NCBI RefSeq assembly: GCF_001006305.1
Contig: NZ_LBHJ01000014.1
Location: forward strand, 1-64,000
Source: Silvibacterium bohemicum
GTDB lineage: Bacteria > Acidobacteriota > Terriglobia > Terriglobales > Acidobacteriaceae
Direction: 5' to 3'
Length of the DNA: 64,000 nucleotides
The position numbers and the translations under genes are program-made. Shown piece by piece: positions 17,121 through 26,581 of the stretch. Position 1 is the stretch's first letter; every line of letters begins with the position of its first letter. The notes below the pieces were generated by a model. That model searched no databases. It was not told where the DNA came from and worked only from the letters and a program-made list of their open reading frames with translations.

Positions 17121-18992
17121 TTAAGGTCGCTGCAGATACCAGGGAATATTGATGACCAGGATGCGCTGGTTGCCCTTGAGCAGCAGCAACAGCTTCAGCA
17201 CATTGGCACGCTGGTTGTGCAGCAGGTTCTCCCACCAGTGCTTCACCACCAGCTCCGGAACCAGCACGGCGATCTGCCGATTCTCGAGTTCCAGCTCCTT
17301 GTTGAGAACGAAATCAACGACGGGCGCCAGGATGAACCGGTAGGGCGACTTGAGATTGACTAGTTGCGGAACGGGCAGGTTTGCGGCCTTGAGCGGACCG
17401 GCGATCATGTGATCCCAGTCGTCGCAGATGCTCATCGAGTTGTCTTCGGTATCCACATGAACCGCGATGATCTCCGGCGACATGCTCAGGGCGAATCGCA
17501 GCCCCTTTTCGGTGATGCGGCTCCAGCGATCGAGCGGAATGATGACCACCGGCGGCTTGATATTTTCCACACGCAGTGGTTGCGCGTTCGCGGTCTCGCG
17601 GTTCACGCGCTCGTAGTGGCGGCGCACCCGGGTCATGGTGAAGATGAGCAGCGGCACCAGCAGCGCCGTGACCCACGCGCCGGCGACGAACTTCGCCACC
17701 AGCACCACCAGCAGCGTCGATCCGGTAGCAACGGCTCCAATGCCGTTCACCACCATGCGGACTGTTGATCCCGGCCCTTTGTTCTTGCGCCAGTGAACCA
17801 CCATCCCCGCTTGCGACAGCGTGAAGGCCAGGAAGGCCCCGATCGCGTAGAGCGGGATCAGCCGGTCGGTGACACCTCCAAAGAGGATCAGCAGCACGGC
17901 GGTAAAGAACACCAGCGCGTAGATTCCGTGAGAGTGCAGCAGGCGGCGACCGCGCAGGGTGAAGACGTGCGGAAGGTAATCGTGGAAGGCGATGGCCTTG
18001 GTCAGACGTGGGAAATCGGCAAAGGCTGTGTTCGCCGAAAGCGAAAGCACCAGCAGGATGGAGGCGATGGTGAGGTAGTAAAACCATCCCCGGCCCATGA
18101 CCGCGCCGATCAGCTGGGAGAGAACGCTCTGATATCCCGCGCCGCTCGGGTCGGTTGCGCCGATGCCGTAAAAGCGGCAGAGCAAGGCGATGCCCGCCAA
18201 CAGAACAATGAGCAGCGCGATGATGATAGTGAGGGTGAACTTGGCGTTTTTGGTGGTCGGCTGACGAAAGGCCATCACGCCATTCGAGACAGCTTCCACG
18301 CCGGTCATGGCGGTGCAGCCGCTGGCGAACACCTTCAGGAGCAGCCACAATCCGATCATTTCCGTCGCCGGAGGCAGATGCGGCGGCGCAACCACTGGCA
18401 CCGGATGTCCTCCTCCCGTGACGACACGAACGAGCCCCCATCCAATCACGATCAGAAGCGTGCCTAAAAACAAATATGTCGGGATGAGAAACGCGACGCC
18501 GGTATCGCGCACGCCGCGCATATTCACCAGCGTAAGAATCAAAAGGATCAGCAGGCACAATCCCAGCAGATGAGATTGCAGCGCAGGCACTGCCGAAACC
18601 AGCGCGCCTACGCCCGCCGAAATGCCCACTGCTGCGGTCAGTATGTAATCGATCATCAGCGCAGAAGCAGCCAGCAGCCCGGCGCCATCGCCGAGATTCT
18701 CGGTTGCAACGGTGTACGAGCCGCCGCCGTGAGGATAGGCCTCGATCGTCTGGCGATACGAGAAGTAGACAATGACCAGCAGAATGATGATGGCCGTGCT
18801 GATCGGCACAATCAGGTGAACGCCGGCCAATCCCAGGGGGATGAGCAGGGTGAGCGCCGCTTCCGGCCCGTATGCCGCCGAGCTAAGTGCATCCAGGCCG
18901 AAGATGGGAAGACCCGCCGAAGGGCCGACCTGTTCGCCGCGTTCTTCGCTGTTGGCCAGGGGTTTGCCGAAGAGCAAATCGAGAATCTGCAT
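17121..18992 (-). CDS. KimA/YdaO-like APC transporter (K+ or amino acid uptake)
   Basis: 623 aa. The N-terminus LFGKPLANSEERGEQVGPSAGLPIF and GLDALSSAAYGPE closely follow the pattern of B. subtilis KimA (YdaO), a c-di-AMP-inhibited potassium/proton symporter. About twelve membrane helices occupy residues 30-465, including YPHGGGSYTVATENLGDGAGLLAA. The C-terminal 150 residues form a cytosolic alpha/beta domain (VVIIPLDRWSRITEKGLRFAL, FILAPVVDFVLNKELELENRQIAVLVPELV) as in KimA. Other family members carry amino acids, so the substrate is an inference. I saw no ydaO-type riboswitch in the 146-nt leader. Confidence 0.85.
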   Translation of the reverse strand: MQILDLLFGKPLANSEERGEQVGPSAGLPIFGLDALSSAAYGPEAALTLLIPLGLAGVHLIVPISTAIIILLVIVYFSYRQTIEAYPHGGGSYTVATENLGDGAGLLAASALMIDYILTAAVGISAGVGALVSAVPALQSHLLGLCLLILLILTLVNMRGVRDTGVAFLIPTYLFLGTLLIVIGWGLVRVVTGGGHPVPVVAPPHLPPATEMIGLWLLLKVFASGCTAMTGVEAVSNGVMAFRQPTTKNAKFTLTIIIALLIVLLAGIALLCRFYGIGATDPSGAGYQSVLSQLIGAVMGRGWFYYLTIASILLVLSLSANTAFADFPRLTKAIAFHDYLPHVFTLRGRRLLHSHGIYALVFFTAVLLILFGGVTDRLIPLYAIGAFLAFTLSQAGMVVHWRKNKGPGSTVRMVVNGIGAVATGSTLLVVLVAKFVAGAWVTALLVPLLIFTMTRVRRHYERVNRETANAQPLRVENIKPPVVIIPLDRWSRITEKGLRFALSMSPEIIAVHVDTEDNSMSICDDWDHMIAGPLKAANLPVPQLVNLKSPYRFILAPVVDFVLNKELELENRQIAVLVPELVVKHWWENLLHNQRANVLKLLLLLKGNQRILVINIPWYLQRP

Positions 18993-19138
18993 TCGTTTTT
19001 TGCCTACAGAGCTTAATTTTTAACTGCTTGGATGCAAGGCCGGGTCCATTTGCCTCCCTGGCCGCCGACGCCAGTATGAATGTACACCGGCGCTCCTAAA
19101 CGAACCATCAAGCATATTGTTAAACTGGAGCTTCCTAT

Positions 19139-20614
19139 ATGAGCACCGCTATCAGCATCTCGCCGGAGATTCTCGCCAAGTACGAACCGGTCATCGGTCT
19201 CGAAGTCCATGTTCAGCTTCTTACCGAGACCAAGGCCTTCTGCAGCTGCGCCAACCGCTTCGGAGCCGCGCCGAACACCAACATCTGCCCCACCTGCCTG
19301 GGATTGCCCGGCGCGCTGCCCGTGCTGAACGAGCGGGCCGTCGAGTTCGCCACGCTGGCGTCGATGGCCATCAACTGCCAGGTGCGCGAGCGGTCCATCT
19401 TCTCGCGCAAAAATTACTTCTATCCCGATTCACCCAAGGGCTACCAGATTTCGCAGTATGACAAGCCGCTGGCTGAGGACGGATGGATCGATGTGCCCAC
19501 GCCGCAGGGCATCAAGCGCATCGGCATCACCCGCCTGCATATGGAAGAGGACGCCGGCAAGAGCCTGCACGATGGCCTTCCCGATTCGGCGAGCTACACC
19601 TCCGTCGACCTGAACCGCTGCGGCACACCGCTGGTCGAGATCGTCAGCGAGCCCGACATGCGTACTCCGGAAGAGGCTTACGAATACCTCACTCGGCTGA
19701 AGGAAATCCTGCTCTATACCGCGGTCAGCGACTGCAACATGGAAGAAGGCTCGCTGCGCTGCGATGCCAACGTCAGCGTACGTCCGCGCGGCCAGGAGAA
19801 GTTCGGGACCAAAGCCGAAGTCAAAAATGTGAACAGCTTCCGGTTTATTCGCTCGGCATTGGAATACGAGATCGAACGCCAGGTGGAATTGATCGAGAAC
19901 GGCGGCCGTGTCATCCAGGAGACCCGCCTGTGGAATGCCAGCGAGGGCCGCACCTATTCCATGCGGTCCAAGGAGCAGGCCCACGACTATCGCTACTTTC
20001 CCGAGCCCGACCTGCCGCCGTTGATCGTCTCGAGCGAATTCAAGGCGATGATTGCGGCCAGGATGCCGGAGCTGCCCGAAGCGCGCCGCGCGCGCATGAT
20101 CGCCGAGTACGAGATTTCCGAGCAGGATGCAGCCACGCTGACCGCGACTCAGGCCTTCGCCGACCAGTTCGAAGCTGCCGCCAAGGCCGCGAAGAGCCCC
20201 AAGCGCGTCGCCAACCTGGTGCAGAGCGAGCTCACCATGCGCCTCAAGCTGAAAGGGCTAGAGCTCGAGCAGTCGCCCATCAGCATGAAGGGCATTGCGC
20301 AGGCCGCCGACCTTGCTGAAGAAGGTAAGCTGTCGAGCAAGCAGCTCAAGCAGCTCTTCGATAGCGCTTTCGAAACGGGAGAAGATTTCGGCGTTGTCTA
20401 CGAGCGCGAGAAGCCGCAGCAGATCAGCGACGCCTCCGCCATCGAGAAGATGATCGACGAAGTCATCGCGGCCAATCCGAAACAAGTCGAGCAGTATCGC
20501 GGCGGCAAGAAAACCGTCTCCGCATTTTTTGTCGGGCAGGTAATGAAGCTGTCCAAAGGGCAGGCGAATCCCGCGCTGCTGAATGAGCTGGTGGTCAAGA
20601 AGCTGGACAGCTAA
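19139..20614 (+). CDS. gatB: Asp/Glu-tRNA amidotransferase subunit B
   Basis: 491 aa, normal length. Part of GatCAB, which converts Glu-tRNA(Gln) to Gln-tRNA(Gln) and, where needed, Asp-tRNA(Asn) to Asn-tRNA(Asn). Signatures: VIGLEVHVQLLTETKAFCSC, the zinc site CSC...CPTC, the kinase-like core LHMEEDAGKSLHD, VDLNRCGTPLVEIVSEPD, and the C-terminal helical and YqeY-like tail domain to KKLDS. GGAG sits about 10 nt before the ATG. gatA and gatC are not in the window. Since asnS is present at 49625, the main substrate is probably Glu-tRNA(Gln), in line with the tRNA-Gln gene at 55337. Confidence 0.98.
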   Translation: MSTAISISPEILAKYEPVIGLEVHVQLLTETKAFCSCANRFGAAPNTNICPTCLGLPGALPVLNERAVEFATLASMAINCQVRERSIFSRKNYFYPDSPKGYQISQYDKPLAEDGWIDVPTPQGIKRIGITRLHMEEDAGKSLHDGLPDSASYTSVDLNRCGTPLVEIVSEPDMRTPEEAYEYLTRLKEILLYTAVSDCNMEEGSLRCDANVSVRPRGQEKFGTKAEVKNVNSFRFIRSALEYEIERQVELIENGGRVIQETRLWNASEGRTYSMRSKEQAHDYRYFPEPDLPPLIVSSEFKAMIAARMPELPEARRARMIAEYEISEQDAATLTATQAFADQFEAAAKAAKSPKRVANLVQSELTMRLKLKGLELEQSPISMKGIAQAADLAEEGKLSSKQLKQLFDSAFETGEDFGVVYEREKPQQISDASAIEKMIDEVIAANPKQVEQYRGGKKTVSAFFVGQVMKLSKGQANPALLNELVVKKLDS

Positions 20615-20659
20615 AACGCCAGGCTATCTTTTTCATTCTCGAAGAGAGTGGATGAAGGG

Positions 20660-20686
20660 CTTCCTGATGCGATGTGCGTCAGGAAG
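20660..20686. terminator. Hairpin between convergent gatB and dinB-like genes
   Basis: CTTCCTGATGC and GCGTCAGGAAG form an 11-bp stem with one G-U pair around GATGT. There is no U-tract on either side, so it may act as a bidirectional pause/stability hairpin rather than a classical intrinsic terminator. Confidence 0.45.
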
Positions 20687-20702
20687 TCGCACCGCAGCTC
20701 GC

Positions 20703-21200
20703 CTAGACGAACGCCTCGCTGAACAAAATGTCCTGCATCCAGTTCGGAGGATAGCCGTGCTGGCGAACGATGGGCCCAATCTGCGCCCAGTGGCGGATGG
20801 CGTGCACAAAGACATGCAGGCAAAGCTTACGGCGGGAGCCGCCAACCTCGCCGGCCGTCCGTGTCTGGAAATAGAAAACCTCATCCAGCGCTGCGTCGTT
20901 GGTGGTATCGAGAAAGCGTCGCAGATTGCCCGCTGCGCGAGCTTGCAGATCCCAGGCCTTCTCGAGATTCTTAGGCCCCATCGCTCCCCAATCGCTGACG
21001 GCCTCTCCGAGCAATCGCTCTGAGAGCCGAACGGCGCCGCCATAGATATGCCAGACCAGCTCGCCAATATTGCTGCTCCCCGCGATGTCGGTCTCGGCTT
21101 CTGCTGCAGCAGGATTGGCCGCGAAGAACTGCTTCCACTTCGCGGCGGTTGCTTCGAAATCGGCTAAGAGATCTTCCAGTGTGACGGCGGTATGGCTCAT
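20703..21200 (-). CDS. DinB-like superfamily protein
   Basis: 165 aa, a four-helix bundle of the DinB/YfiT-like superfamily. The metal-type histidines are visible in ELVWHIYGG and in LHVFVHAIRHWAQIG near the C-terminus. Homologues include metal-dependent thiol transferases and proteins of unknown activity; the name comes from a DNA-damage-inducible relative. The ATG overlaps the purD stop codon by 4 nt (ATGA), so the two are co-translated; why a DinB-like protein should follow purD is not known. Confidence 0.87.
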   Translation of the reverse strand: MSHTAVTLEDLLADFEATAAKWKQFFAANPAAAEAETDIAGSSNIGELVWHIYGGAVRLSERLLGEAVSDWGAMGPKNLEKAWDLQARAAGNLRRFLDTTNDAALDEVFYFQTRTAGEVGGSRRKLCLHVFVHAIRHWAQIGPIVRQHGYPPNWMQDILFSEAFV

Positions 21201-22474
21201 GATTTTTTCTTCAACGCGCGATGCCCGATGTCACGACGATAATAGATTCCCTCGAACTGAATCTTCTCGATCCCCTCGTAGGCACGCTTCAACGCCGCCT
21301 CAAGCGAATCTCCGGCCGCGGTCACCGCCAGCACGCGCCCTCCGTTAGTGAGGTACTGCCCATCGACCAGAGATGTACCGGCATGGAAGACCTCGACACC
21401 CGGCACCTGCGCGGCAGCGTCGAGTCCCGTAATCCGATATCCATTGATGTAGCTGCCTGGATAGCCCTTCGACGCGGCGATCACGCAGGCCGAGGCTCCC
21501 GGCTTCCAGCGAAACTCGGCTTCACACAGCCTGCCGGCAACGCAGGCTTCAATCGCATCGAGCAGATCGCTTTCCAGGCGCACCAGGATCGCCTGCGTCT
21601 CCGGATCGCCGAAGCGGGCGTTGTATTCGAGCACCATTGGACCGCGCGCCGTCATCATCAGGCCGACATAGAGAACGCCGGTGAAGGGCGTATCTTCGGC
21701 CGCCATCCCATCGATAGTTGGCTGCGCAATGTGGTGCAGAATCCATTCACGCATGGCATCGTCGACCATCGCATCGGTCGAGTAGACGCCCATGCCGCCG
21801 GTGTTCGGTCCGGTATCGCCTTCGCCCCATCGCTTATGGTCTTGCGCCGGAGCCAGCGGCGCCACGTGCTTGCCATCACTGAGCAGCAGGAACGAAATCT
21901 CTTCGCCGGTGAGAAATTCCTCGATGACCACCAAGCTTTCAGGCGCGCCCAGAAGCCTGCCGTCGAAGAGATCGGCGATCGCTTTCTCCGCCTCCTGCCG
22001 CGTCTCGCAGATCAACACGCCCTTGCCTGAAGCCAGGCCGTCCGCCTTGACCACTACGGGCAGATGGAAGAGGTGCAGCGATTCAAGCGCCTCCTGCTGG
22101 CTGCAGCAGACGGCATAATTCGCCGTCGGAATATTGTGGCGCTGCATAAAGCGCTTGGCGAAAGACTTGCTGGTTTCGAGCATGGCCGCTGCCTGCGTGG
22201 GGCCAAAGACGGCCAGGCCCCGGCGGCGCAATTCATCCACCAGTCCCAGCGAGAGCGGCAGCTCAGGTCCCACGATGGTGAGATCTGGAGCTTCTTCGGC
22301 GACAATGCGCAGCAGATCGCTCAGGTCTTTTTGATTCACCGGTACGCAGCGGGCGATGGCTGCAATGCCTCCGTTGCCGGGTGCGCAGACGATTTCGCTC
22401 ACGCGCGGGGATTTGCGCAGCGCCCAGATCGCTGCATGTTCGCGGCCGCCCGCACCAATGACAAGTACTTTCAT
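21197..22474 (-). CDS. purD: Phosphoribosylamine-glycine ligase
   Basis: 425 aa. Second step of de novo purine synthesis, ATP-grasp fold. The N-terminus MKVLVIGAGGREHA is diagnostic; other motifs are VVKADGLASGKGV, GEEISFLLLSDGKH and PLAPAQDHKRWGEGDTGPNTGGMGVYS, and FNARFGDPE-like YNARFGDPETQAIL. An in-frame TTG 9 nt upstream was rejected since GGAG is 11 nt before the ATG and only 2 nt before the TTG. It forms a two-gene unit with the DinB-like gene. The purine genes purA (4341) and prs (55528) are elsewhere. Confidence 0.97.
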   Translation of the reverse strand: MKVLVIGAGGREHAAIWALRKSPRVSEIVCAPGNGGIAAIARCVPVNQKDLSDLLRIVAEEAPDLTIVGPELPLSLGLVDELRRRGLAVFGPTQAAAMLETSKSFAKRFMQRHNIPTANYAVCCSQQEALESLHLFHLPVVVKADGLASGKGVLICETRQEAEKAIADLFDGRLLGAPESLVVIEEFLTGEEISFLLLSDGKHVAPLAPAQDHKRWGEGDTGPNTGGMGVYSTDAMVDDAMREWILHHIAQPTIDGMAAEDTPFTGVLYVGLMMTARGPMVLEYNARFGDPETQAILVRLESDLLDAIEACVAGRLCEAEFRWKPGASACVIAASKGYPGSYINGYRITGLDAAAQVPGVEVFHAGTSLVDGQYLTNGGRVLAVTAAGDSLEAALKRAYEGIEKIQFEGIYYRRDIGHRALKKKS

Positions 22475-22612
22475 GACTGACAAAGCTCCAATGTTCCTAA
22501 GGGCAAGCCTATCGCAGCGTCAGGCTCGCGCCAAGCGCCCGAGCATCATTCACACGCCGGCAAGAAGTATTGCGTGCGAACGATTCCGCCGTCTATACAC
22601 TTGAAATACCGC

Positions 22613-23926
22613 ATGGCCTCCGTTCAGCCATCCTCCGATCTTCCGCCTCTGCTGCCCAGGCTGCGCAGCTCCGAGCTGTGGTCGTACTTCGGACCGGCCT
22701 TCGTGGCCAGCATCGCGTATATCGATCCGGGTAACTTCGCGGCCAATTTCGATGGCGGAGCCCGCTTCGGCTACAAGCTGCTGTGGGTGCTGCTGTGGTC
22801 GAATGCAATGGCCATCCTCATCCAGTACCTGGCCGCCAAGCTGGGCATCGCCACAGGAAAGACGCTGCCCCGCAACTGCCGCGATCACTTCCCGCGTCCG
22901 GTGACGATCTTTCTTTGGATTGCTGCAGAGATCTCCGCCCTGGCCACGGATATGGCCGAGTTTCTCGGCGCAGCGCTCGGCTTCTATCTGCTCTTCGGAG
23001 CGCGCTTCCTCCTCTACGGCTGGAATAAGACGGAGATTCTCCTGGTCGCTGCCGTGCTCGCCGCCCTCTGCGTCTTTGCCATTCTGGCCCTGGAGCTGTG
23101 GGGCTTTCGCAAGCTGGAGATGGCCATCATGGGCTTCGTCTGCATCATCGGCGTCTGCTACGCCATCGAGATGCTGATGATCCGGCCGCAATGGGGGCAG
23201 ATCGCGCTGCACACTCTGGTGCCCATGGTGGACAGCAAGAGCATCTATATCGCCGTCGCCATGTTGGGTGCAACCGTGATGCCGCACGTCATCTATCTGC
23301 ACTCGGCGCTGGTGCAGCCTCGCCTGCAGGCGGAACAGGCTCTCCCCAACAGCACGCCACGCCGCCAGTATGCGGCCCGGCTGCGCCATCTCCGTTACGA
23401 AGCCATCGATGTCTTCGCCGCGATGAATGCCGCGTGGCTGGTCAACTCCGCCATGATCGTCGTTGCCGCCGCGGCGTTCGGCGGACACGTCCTGGCCAAT
23501 CCCATCGAGGACGCGCATCGAACCCTCGGGCCTCTTCTCGGCGAAGGCTCCGCCATCATGTTCGCCGTGGCTCTGCTCTGCTCCGGCCTGTCGTCCTCCA
23601 CGGTTGGAACCATGGCCGGCCAGGTCATCATCGAAGGCTTTCTCGATGTGAAGTTCAGCATCTTTCTGCGCCGCCTGCTGACCCTGGTTCCCGCGATCGC
23701 CGTGATCGCCAGCGGTCTCGATCCGCTGCGCATCCTGATTTTGTCCCAGGTTGTACTGAGCTTCGCGCTCCCCTTCGCTCTGATTCCGCTCCTGCTTCTT
23801 ACCGGAAACCGCAAAGTGATGGGGGCCTTTGTGAATCAGCGCACAACCCACTGGCTGGGCTGGTTGACGGTGGTGGTGGTAATAGCGTTGAATTTCTTTC
23901 TACTGTGGCAAAGCATCGCCGCATAG
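22613..23926 (+). CDS. Nramp-family divalent metal transporter
   Basis: 437 aa, eleven or so membrane helices. The metal-binding TM1 motif is AYIDPGNFAANFDGG and the TM6 segment reads TVMPHVIYLHSAL, where the usual MPHN is MPHV; the metal-coordinating Met remains. The family moves Mn2+, Fe2+ or related ions with protons (MntH). The Asn-to-Val change after MPH could alter selectivity; this is speculation. The ATG before ASVQPSSD is chosen over a GTG 39 nt earlier because the extra residues are not hydrophobic or family-like. No MntR box or riboswitch was recognised upstream. Confidence 0.93.
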   Translation: MASVQPSSDLPPLLPRLRSSELWSYFGPAFVASIAYIDPGNFAANFDGGARFGYKLLWVLLWSNAMAILIQYLAAKLGIATGKTLPRNCRDHFPRPVTIFLWIAAEISALATDMAEFLGAALGFYLLFGARFLLYGWNKTEILLVAAVLAALCVFAILALELWGFRKLEMAIMGFVCIIGVCYAIEMLMIRPQWGQIALHTLVPMVDSKSIYIAVAMLGATVMPHVIYLHSALVQPRLQAEQALPNSTPRRQYAARLRHLRYEAIDVFAAMNAAWLVNSAMIVVAAAAFGGHVLANPIEDAHRTLGPLLGEGSAIMFAVALLCSGLSSSTVGTMAGQVIIEGFLDVKFSIFLRRLLTLVPAIAVIASGLDPLRILILSQVVLSFALPFALIPLLLLTGNRKVMGAFVNQRTTHWLGWLTVVVVIALNFFLLWQSIAA

Positions 23927-24001
23927 ACGCCAATCCAGCGTCGATCCCGCCGCAATTCACGAAGTGTAGTGTTGACACCAAAACCTGGAAAGGATTCAAC
24001 G

Positions 24002-25738
24002 ATGCATCCTGCGCGTAGCCCTCAGTCGCGCTTCAGAGGCCATCTGTTCGCAATACTCTCTGTAGCAATCGCTCTTCCCCTTGCAGCTCAGAATCGGTCT
24101 TCGCAGTACCCGCCGCTCAGCACCGGAACCTCTCTCGAAGCCACCGCCGATCCAACCATCCTGCGACCCAATACCAGGCATTGCGAGGTGACACTGCTCG
24201 ACAACCAGGCCTTCGCCGACTTCAGCAATAAGGATTTTAGCTTCACTCCACCCGCGGACTGTCCCGGACCGTGGTCGAAGGTCATTCTTACTGCCGATTT
24301 CTCCATCCAGGCCGGTGTGCAGTTTGATCGCACGGCACAGCTCTTCTTTGATAACGTCAATATCTTCTTCGGTACGACGGCCGAGCCGCTGCAGTCACAA
24401 GCCAATACCTGGCACGTGGAGCGCGACCTCACCGACTACACCAGCCTCTTCAAGTCAGCGCAGACCGGCTACGCCTTTCTCGGCAACATCGTCGGCGCGG
24501 ACGGCCTGACATCGACCATCTTCGGAACCTTCAAGCTGGAGTTTTATCAGGCGAATTTCGTCAATCCCGCTCCGGCTACCGCGGATCTGGTCACGCCGAT
24601 TCAAAGCGGCGGCAACAGCTCGTTCACCATTCAGACGGGCACGCCCGAAGTCACTCAATCGGTGAGCTTCCCGAAGAACACCGAGCGTGTCTACCTCGAT
24701 GTTCTCTCCGAGAGCCAGAACGCCGAGGAGCAATGGTTTCTCTGCGTGCCAACCAGCATCGCCGCACAGTTAGACGCCTGCCAAGACACGGCATTTCGCG
24801 AGACCGAAGTCACCATCGACGGCAAGCCCGCGGGTGTCGCTCCGGTCTATCCCTGGATTTACACCGGCGGCGTCGATCCTGGCCTGTGGGTGCCGATTCC
24901 CGGCGTGCAGACCTTGAACTTCATTCCCTACCGGGTCGACCTTACGCCTTTTGCCGGCACGCTCGACGATGGGCAGCCGCACGCAGTCGGCGTGGGAGTT
25001 TTTAACGCCTACAGCTTCTTCACTGTCACCGCGCAGCTGCTGGTCTTCGAAGATCATGGACGCTCTCAGCTAAGCGGCGCACTCACCGCCGATACGCTGA
25101 CCGTCCCGAATCCCACCGTCACCAATAACGTGAATCTCAACGCAAGCGGCGTGGGCTCGGGACAGACGACCGTCTCCAACTCGCACAACTTCGTTATCTC
25201 CGGATATGTAAATACTTCGCACGGCCGCGTGGAGACGAAGGTGGAGCAGCAGGTGAACTTCGACAGCGTTGCGAATATCACCAGTACCGCAACCGAATTC
25301 GCGCAGAACAGCGTACAGACCTCAACCGTAAACGCCAAGACTACGACGCAGCAGGGACCGGTCTTCACCACCAGCGAGACCAGCTTCTCCTATCCCATCA
25401 CAGTGCACGAGGTCGAGACGGTTCAATCGAATGGGAACATTACCCAGGCGACGACCATCGACCAGAAATTCCAAAAGGAAGAGACGCAGACGCTGGAAGG
25501 ATTTCCTATCTTCCACAGCAGCGTTTCGAACGAAGTGAATCCCACCGACAACGCGCTGTTTGTCTTCAATCCTGCGCAGGGCGACTTCTCGCTCGGCCAG
25601 AACTCCGGGCAGAGCAGCTCGCAGAATTACGTCTACCAGGATTCACTCGGCCACTGCTACAGCCGCAATCTGGTTGTAGCGAATAACGTCCTGAACACCG
25701 TAACCGATGGAGCGGCCTGCCACGAGCGGCACTTCTAA
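24002..25738 (+). CDS. Secreted PNGase A-like peptide:N-glycanase-domain protein
   Basis: 578 aa. A signal peptide (about 1-29, ending PLAAQ) leads into a two-lobe domain resembling plant peptide-N4-(N-acetyl-beta-glucosaminyl)asparagine amidase A (PF12222 type): CEVTLLDNQAFADF, CPGPWSKVILTADFSIQAGVQFDRTAQLFFDN, and the TAEP motif after IFFGT. The second half has WIYTGGVDPGLWVPIPGVQTLNF and YRVDLTPFAGTLDDGQPHAVGV, also typical. The last 200 residues are a Thr/Ser/Asn-rich beta region. PNGases release N-glycans from glycoproteins, so a role in harvesting plant or fungal glycoproteins is plausible. AAAGGA lies 7 nt before the ATG. A terminator follows. Confidence 0.8.
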   Translation: MHPARSPQSRFRGHLFAILSVAIALPLAAQNRSSQYPPLSTGTSLEATADPTILRPNTRHCEVTLLDNQAFADFSNKDFSFTPPADCPGPWSKVILTADFSIQAGVQFDRTAQLFFDNVNIFFGTTAEPLQSQANTWHVERDLTDYTSLFKSAQTGYAFLGNIVGADGLTSTIFGTFKLEFYQANFVNPAPATADLVTPIQSGGNSSFTIQTGTPEVTQSVSFPKNTERVYLDVLSESQNAEEQWFLCVPTSIAAQLDACQDTAFRETEVTIDGKPAGVAPVYPWIYTGGVDPGLWVPIPGVQTLNFIPYRVDLTPFAGTLDDGQPHAVGVGVFNAYSFFTVTAQLLVFEDHGRSQLSGALTADTLTVPNPTVTNNVNLNASGVGSGQTTVSNSHNFVISGYVNTSHGRVETKVEQQVNFDSVANITSTATEFAQNSVQTSTVNAKTTTQQGPVFTTSETSFSYPITVHEVETVQSNGNITQATTIDQKFQKEETQTLEGFPIFHSSVSNEVNPTDNALFVFNPAQGDFSLGQNSGQSSSQNYVYQDSLGHCYSRNLVVANNVLNTVTDGAACHERHF

Positions 25739-25755
25739 ATTCATTGCTGCGACAA

Positions 25756-25785
25756 GAAAAAGCCCGGCATAAGCCGGGCTTTTTC
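25756..25785. terminator. Strong bidirectional terminator
   Basis: GAAAAAGCCCGGC and GCCGGGCTTTTTC form a perfect 13-bp stem with an ATAA loop. It separates the convergent PNGase A-like and CADD genes and supplies a U-tract in both directions. Confidence 0.92.
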
Positions 25786-25798
25786 TCATGCAAAATGA

Positions 25799-26509
25799 TT
25801 AGTTGACGCAGGCAGCCGCGATGCTGTGGCGCTCGCAGACCGCGGAGAGCAATCCATAGAGACCGCCCAGGACCTCGCCCGCCGCTTCGAGAGCAGCTGC
25901 TCGCTCGCTCTCATTCACGCATTGAGCGATCTGTGCCGCTTCGACCGCCGCATGCTCGCGGTCGGCCTCGACGTGGACCGTGAAGTAGTCGTAGCCTGCC
26001 GGATCGTTGAAGCCGTAGAACGCCTTGAGCCCTTCGATCTTGGTCTCCGACACCGCGGGGATCTGGCTCTCATACGCGTAGAGCGCCGTGAGGCCAACAC
26101 CCGTGCCGCGCTGGCCGCAGCATGCGCGGAAGTCTTCGATCAGCTTCTTCGTCGCCGGCCACTGTGCCGAACTCTTCACATCGCTGCGATTAAGTCCGAG
26201 GCTCTCGGCAAAGCGCAGCCACAGCTCGGGATGGTTCGGATTGCCTGCTTCTTCATCCATGAGATTGGTCAGGATCTGGCGGCGAACTTCGGCGTCATCG
26301 GTCTGCGCATGAACCGCGGAAAGATAGGTAGGGAAGGCGGCGACGTGATGATAATACTGGGTCGCATAATCGCGAAGGGCATCGAGCGAAAGCTCGCCCC
26401 GCGTCCACGCCTGATAAAAGGGGTGCTGTAGCAGATGCTGCGCGGCCACGCGCGCATCGATCGCTTGAAGAATGGAAGCCTTGGTCGAGAAATCGGAAAT
26501 ATGGCTCAT
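25799..26509 (-). CDS. CADD-family diiron enzyme, putative pABA synthase
   Basis: 236 aa, TenA/PqqC-like heme-oxygenase fold. Conserved stretches LMDEEAGNPNHPELW, ALYAYESQIPAVSETKI and YFTVHVEADREH match the CADD family (named for a chlamydial death-domain-binding protein), whose Chlamydia member makes p-aminobenzoate from its own tyrosine in place of PabABC. The Glu/His metal ligands appear in DEE, NHPE, YESQIP and EADREH. Candidate sacrificial tyrosines include the Tyr in HPFYQAW and the YYHH pair. Whether this copy makes pABA is inference. GGAGG lies 6 nt before the ATG. The AIM24 gene is 72 nt upstream in the same direction. Confidence 0.87.
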   Translation of the reverse strand: MSHISDFSTKASILQAIDARVAAQHLLQHPFYQAWTRGELSLDALRDYATQYYHHVAAFPTYLSAVHAQTDDAEVRRQILTNLMDEEAGNPNHPELWLRFAESLGLNRSDVKSSAQWPATKKLIEDFRACCGQRGTGVGLTALYAYESQIPAVSETKIEGLKAFYGFNDPAGYDYFTVHVEADREHAAVEAAQIAQCVNESERAAALEAAGEVLGGLYGLLSAVCERHSIAAACVN

Positions 26510-26581
26510 GCTTGCCTCCGGAGAATACGTTGCATTCAGGTTACTACGATGGCTGCTGGCAGCGTCTGCCGCAGAAACTCC

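Noticed and set aside
18993-19138. ydaO (c-di-AMP) riboswitch upstream of the KimA-like gene
   Set aside because: The gap is short and lacks a recognisable core; only checked by eye.
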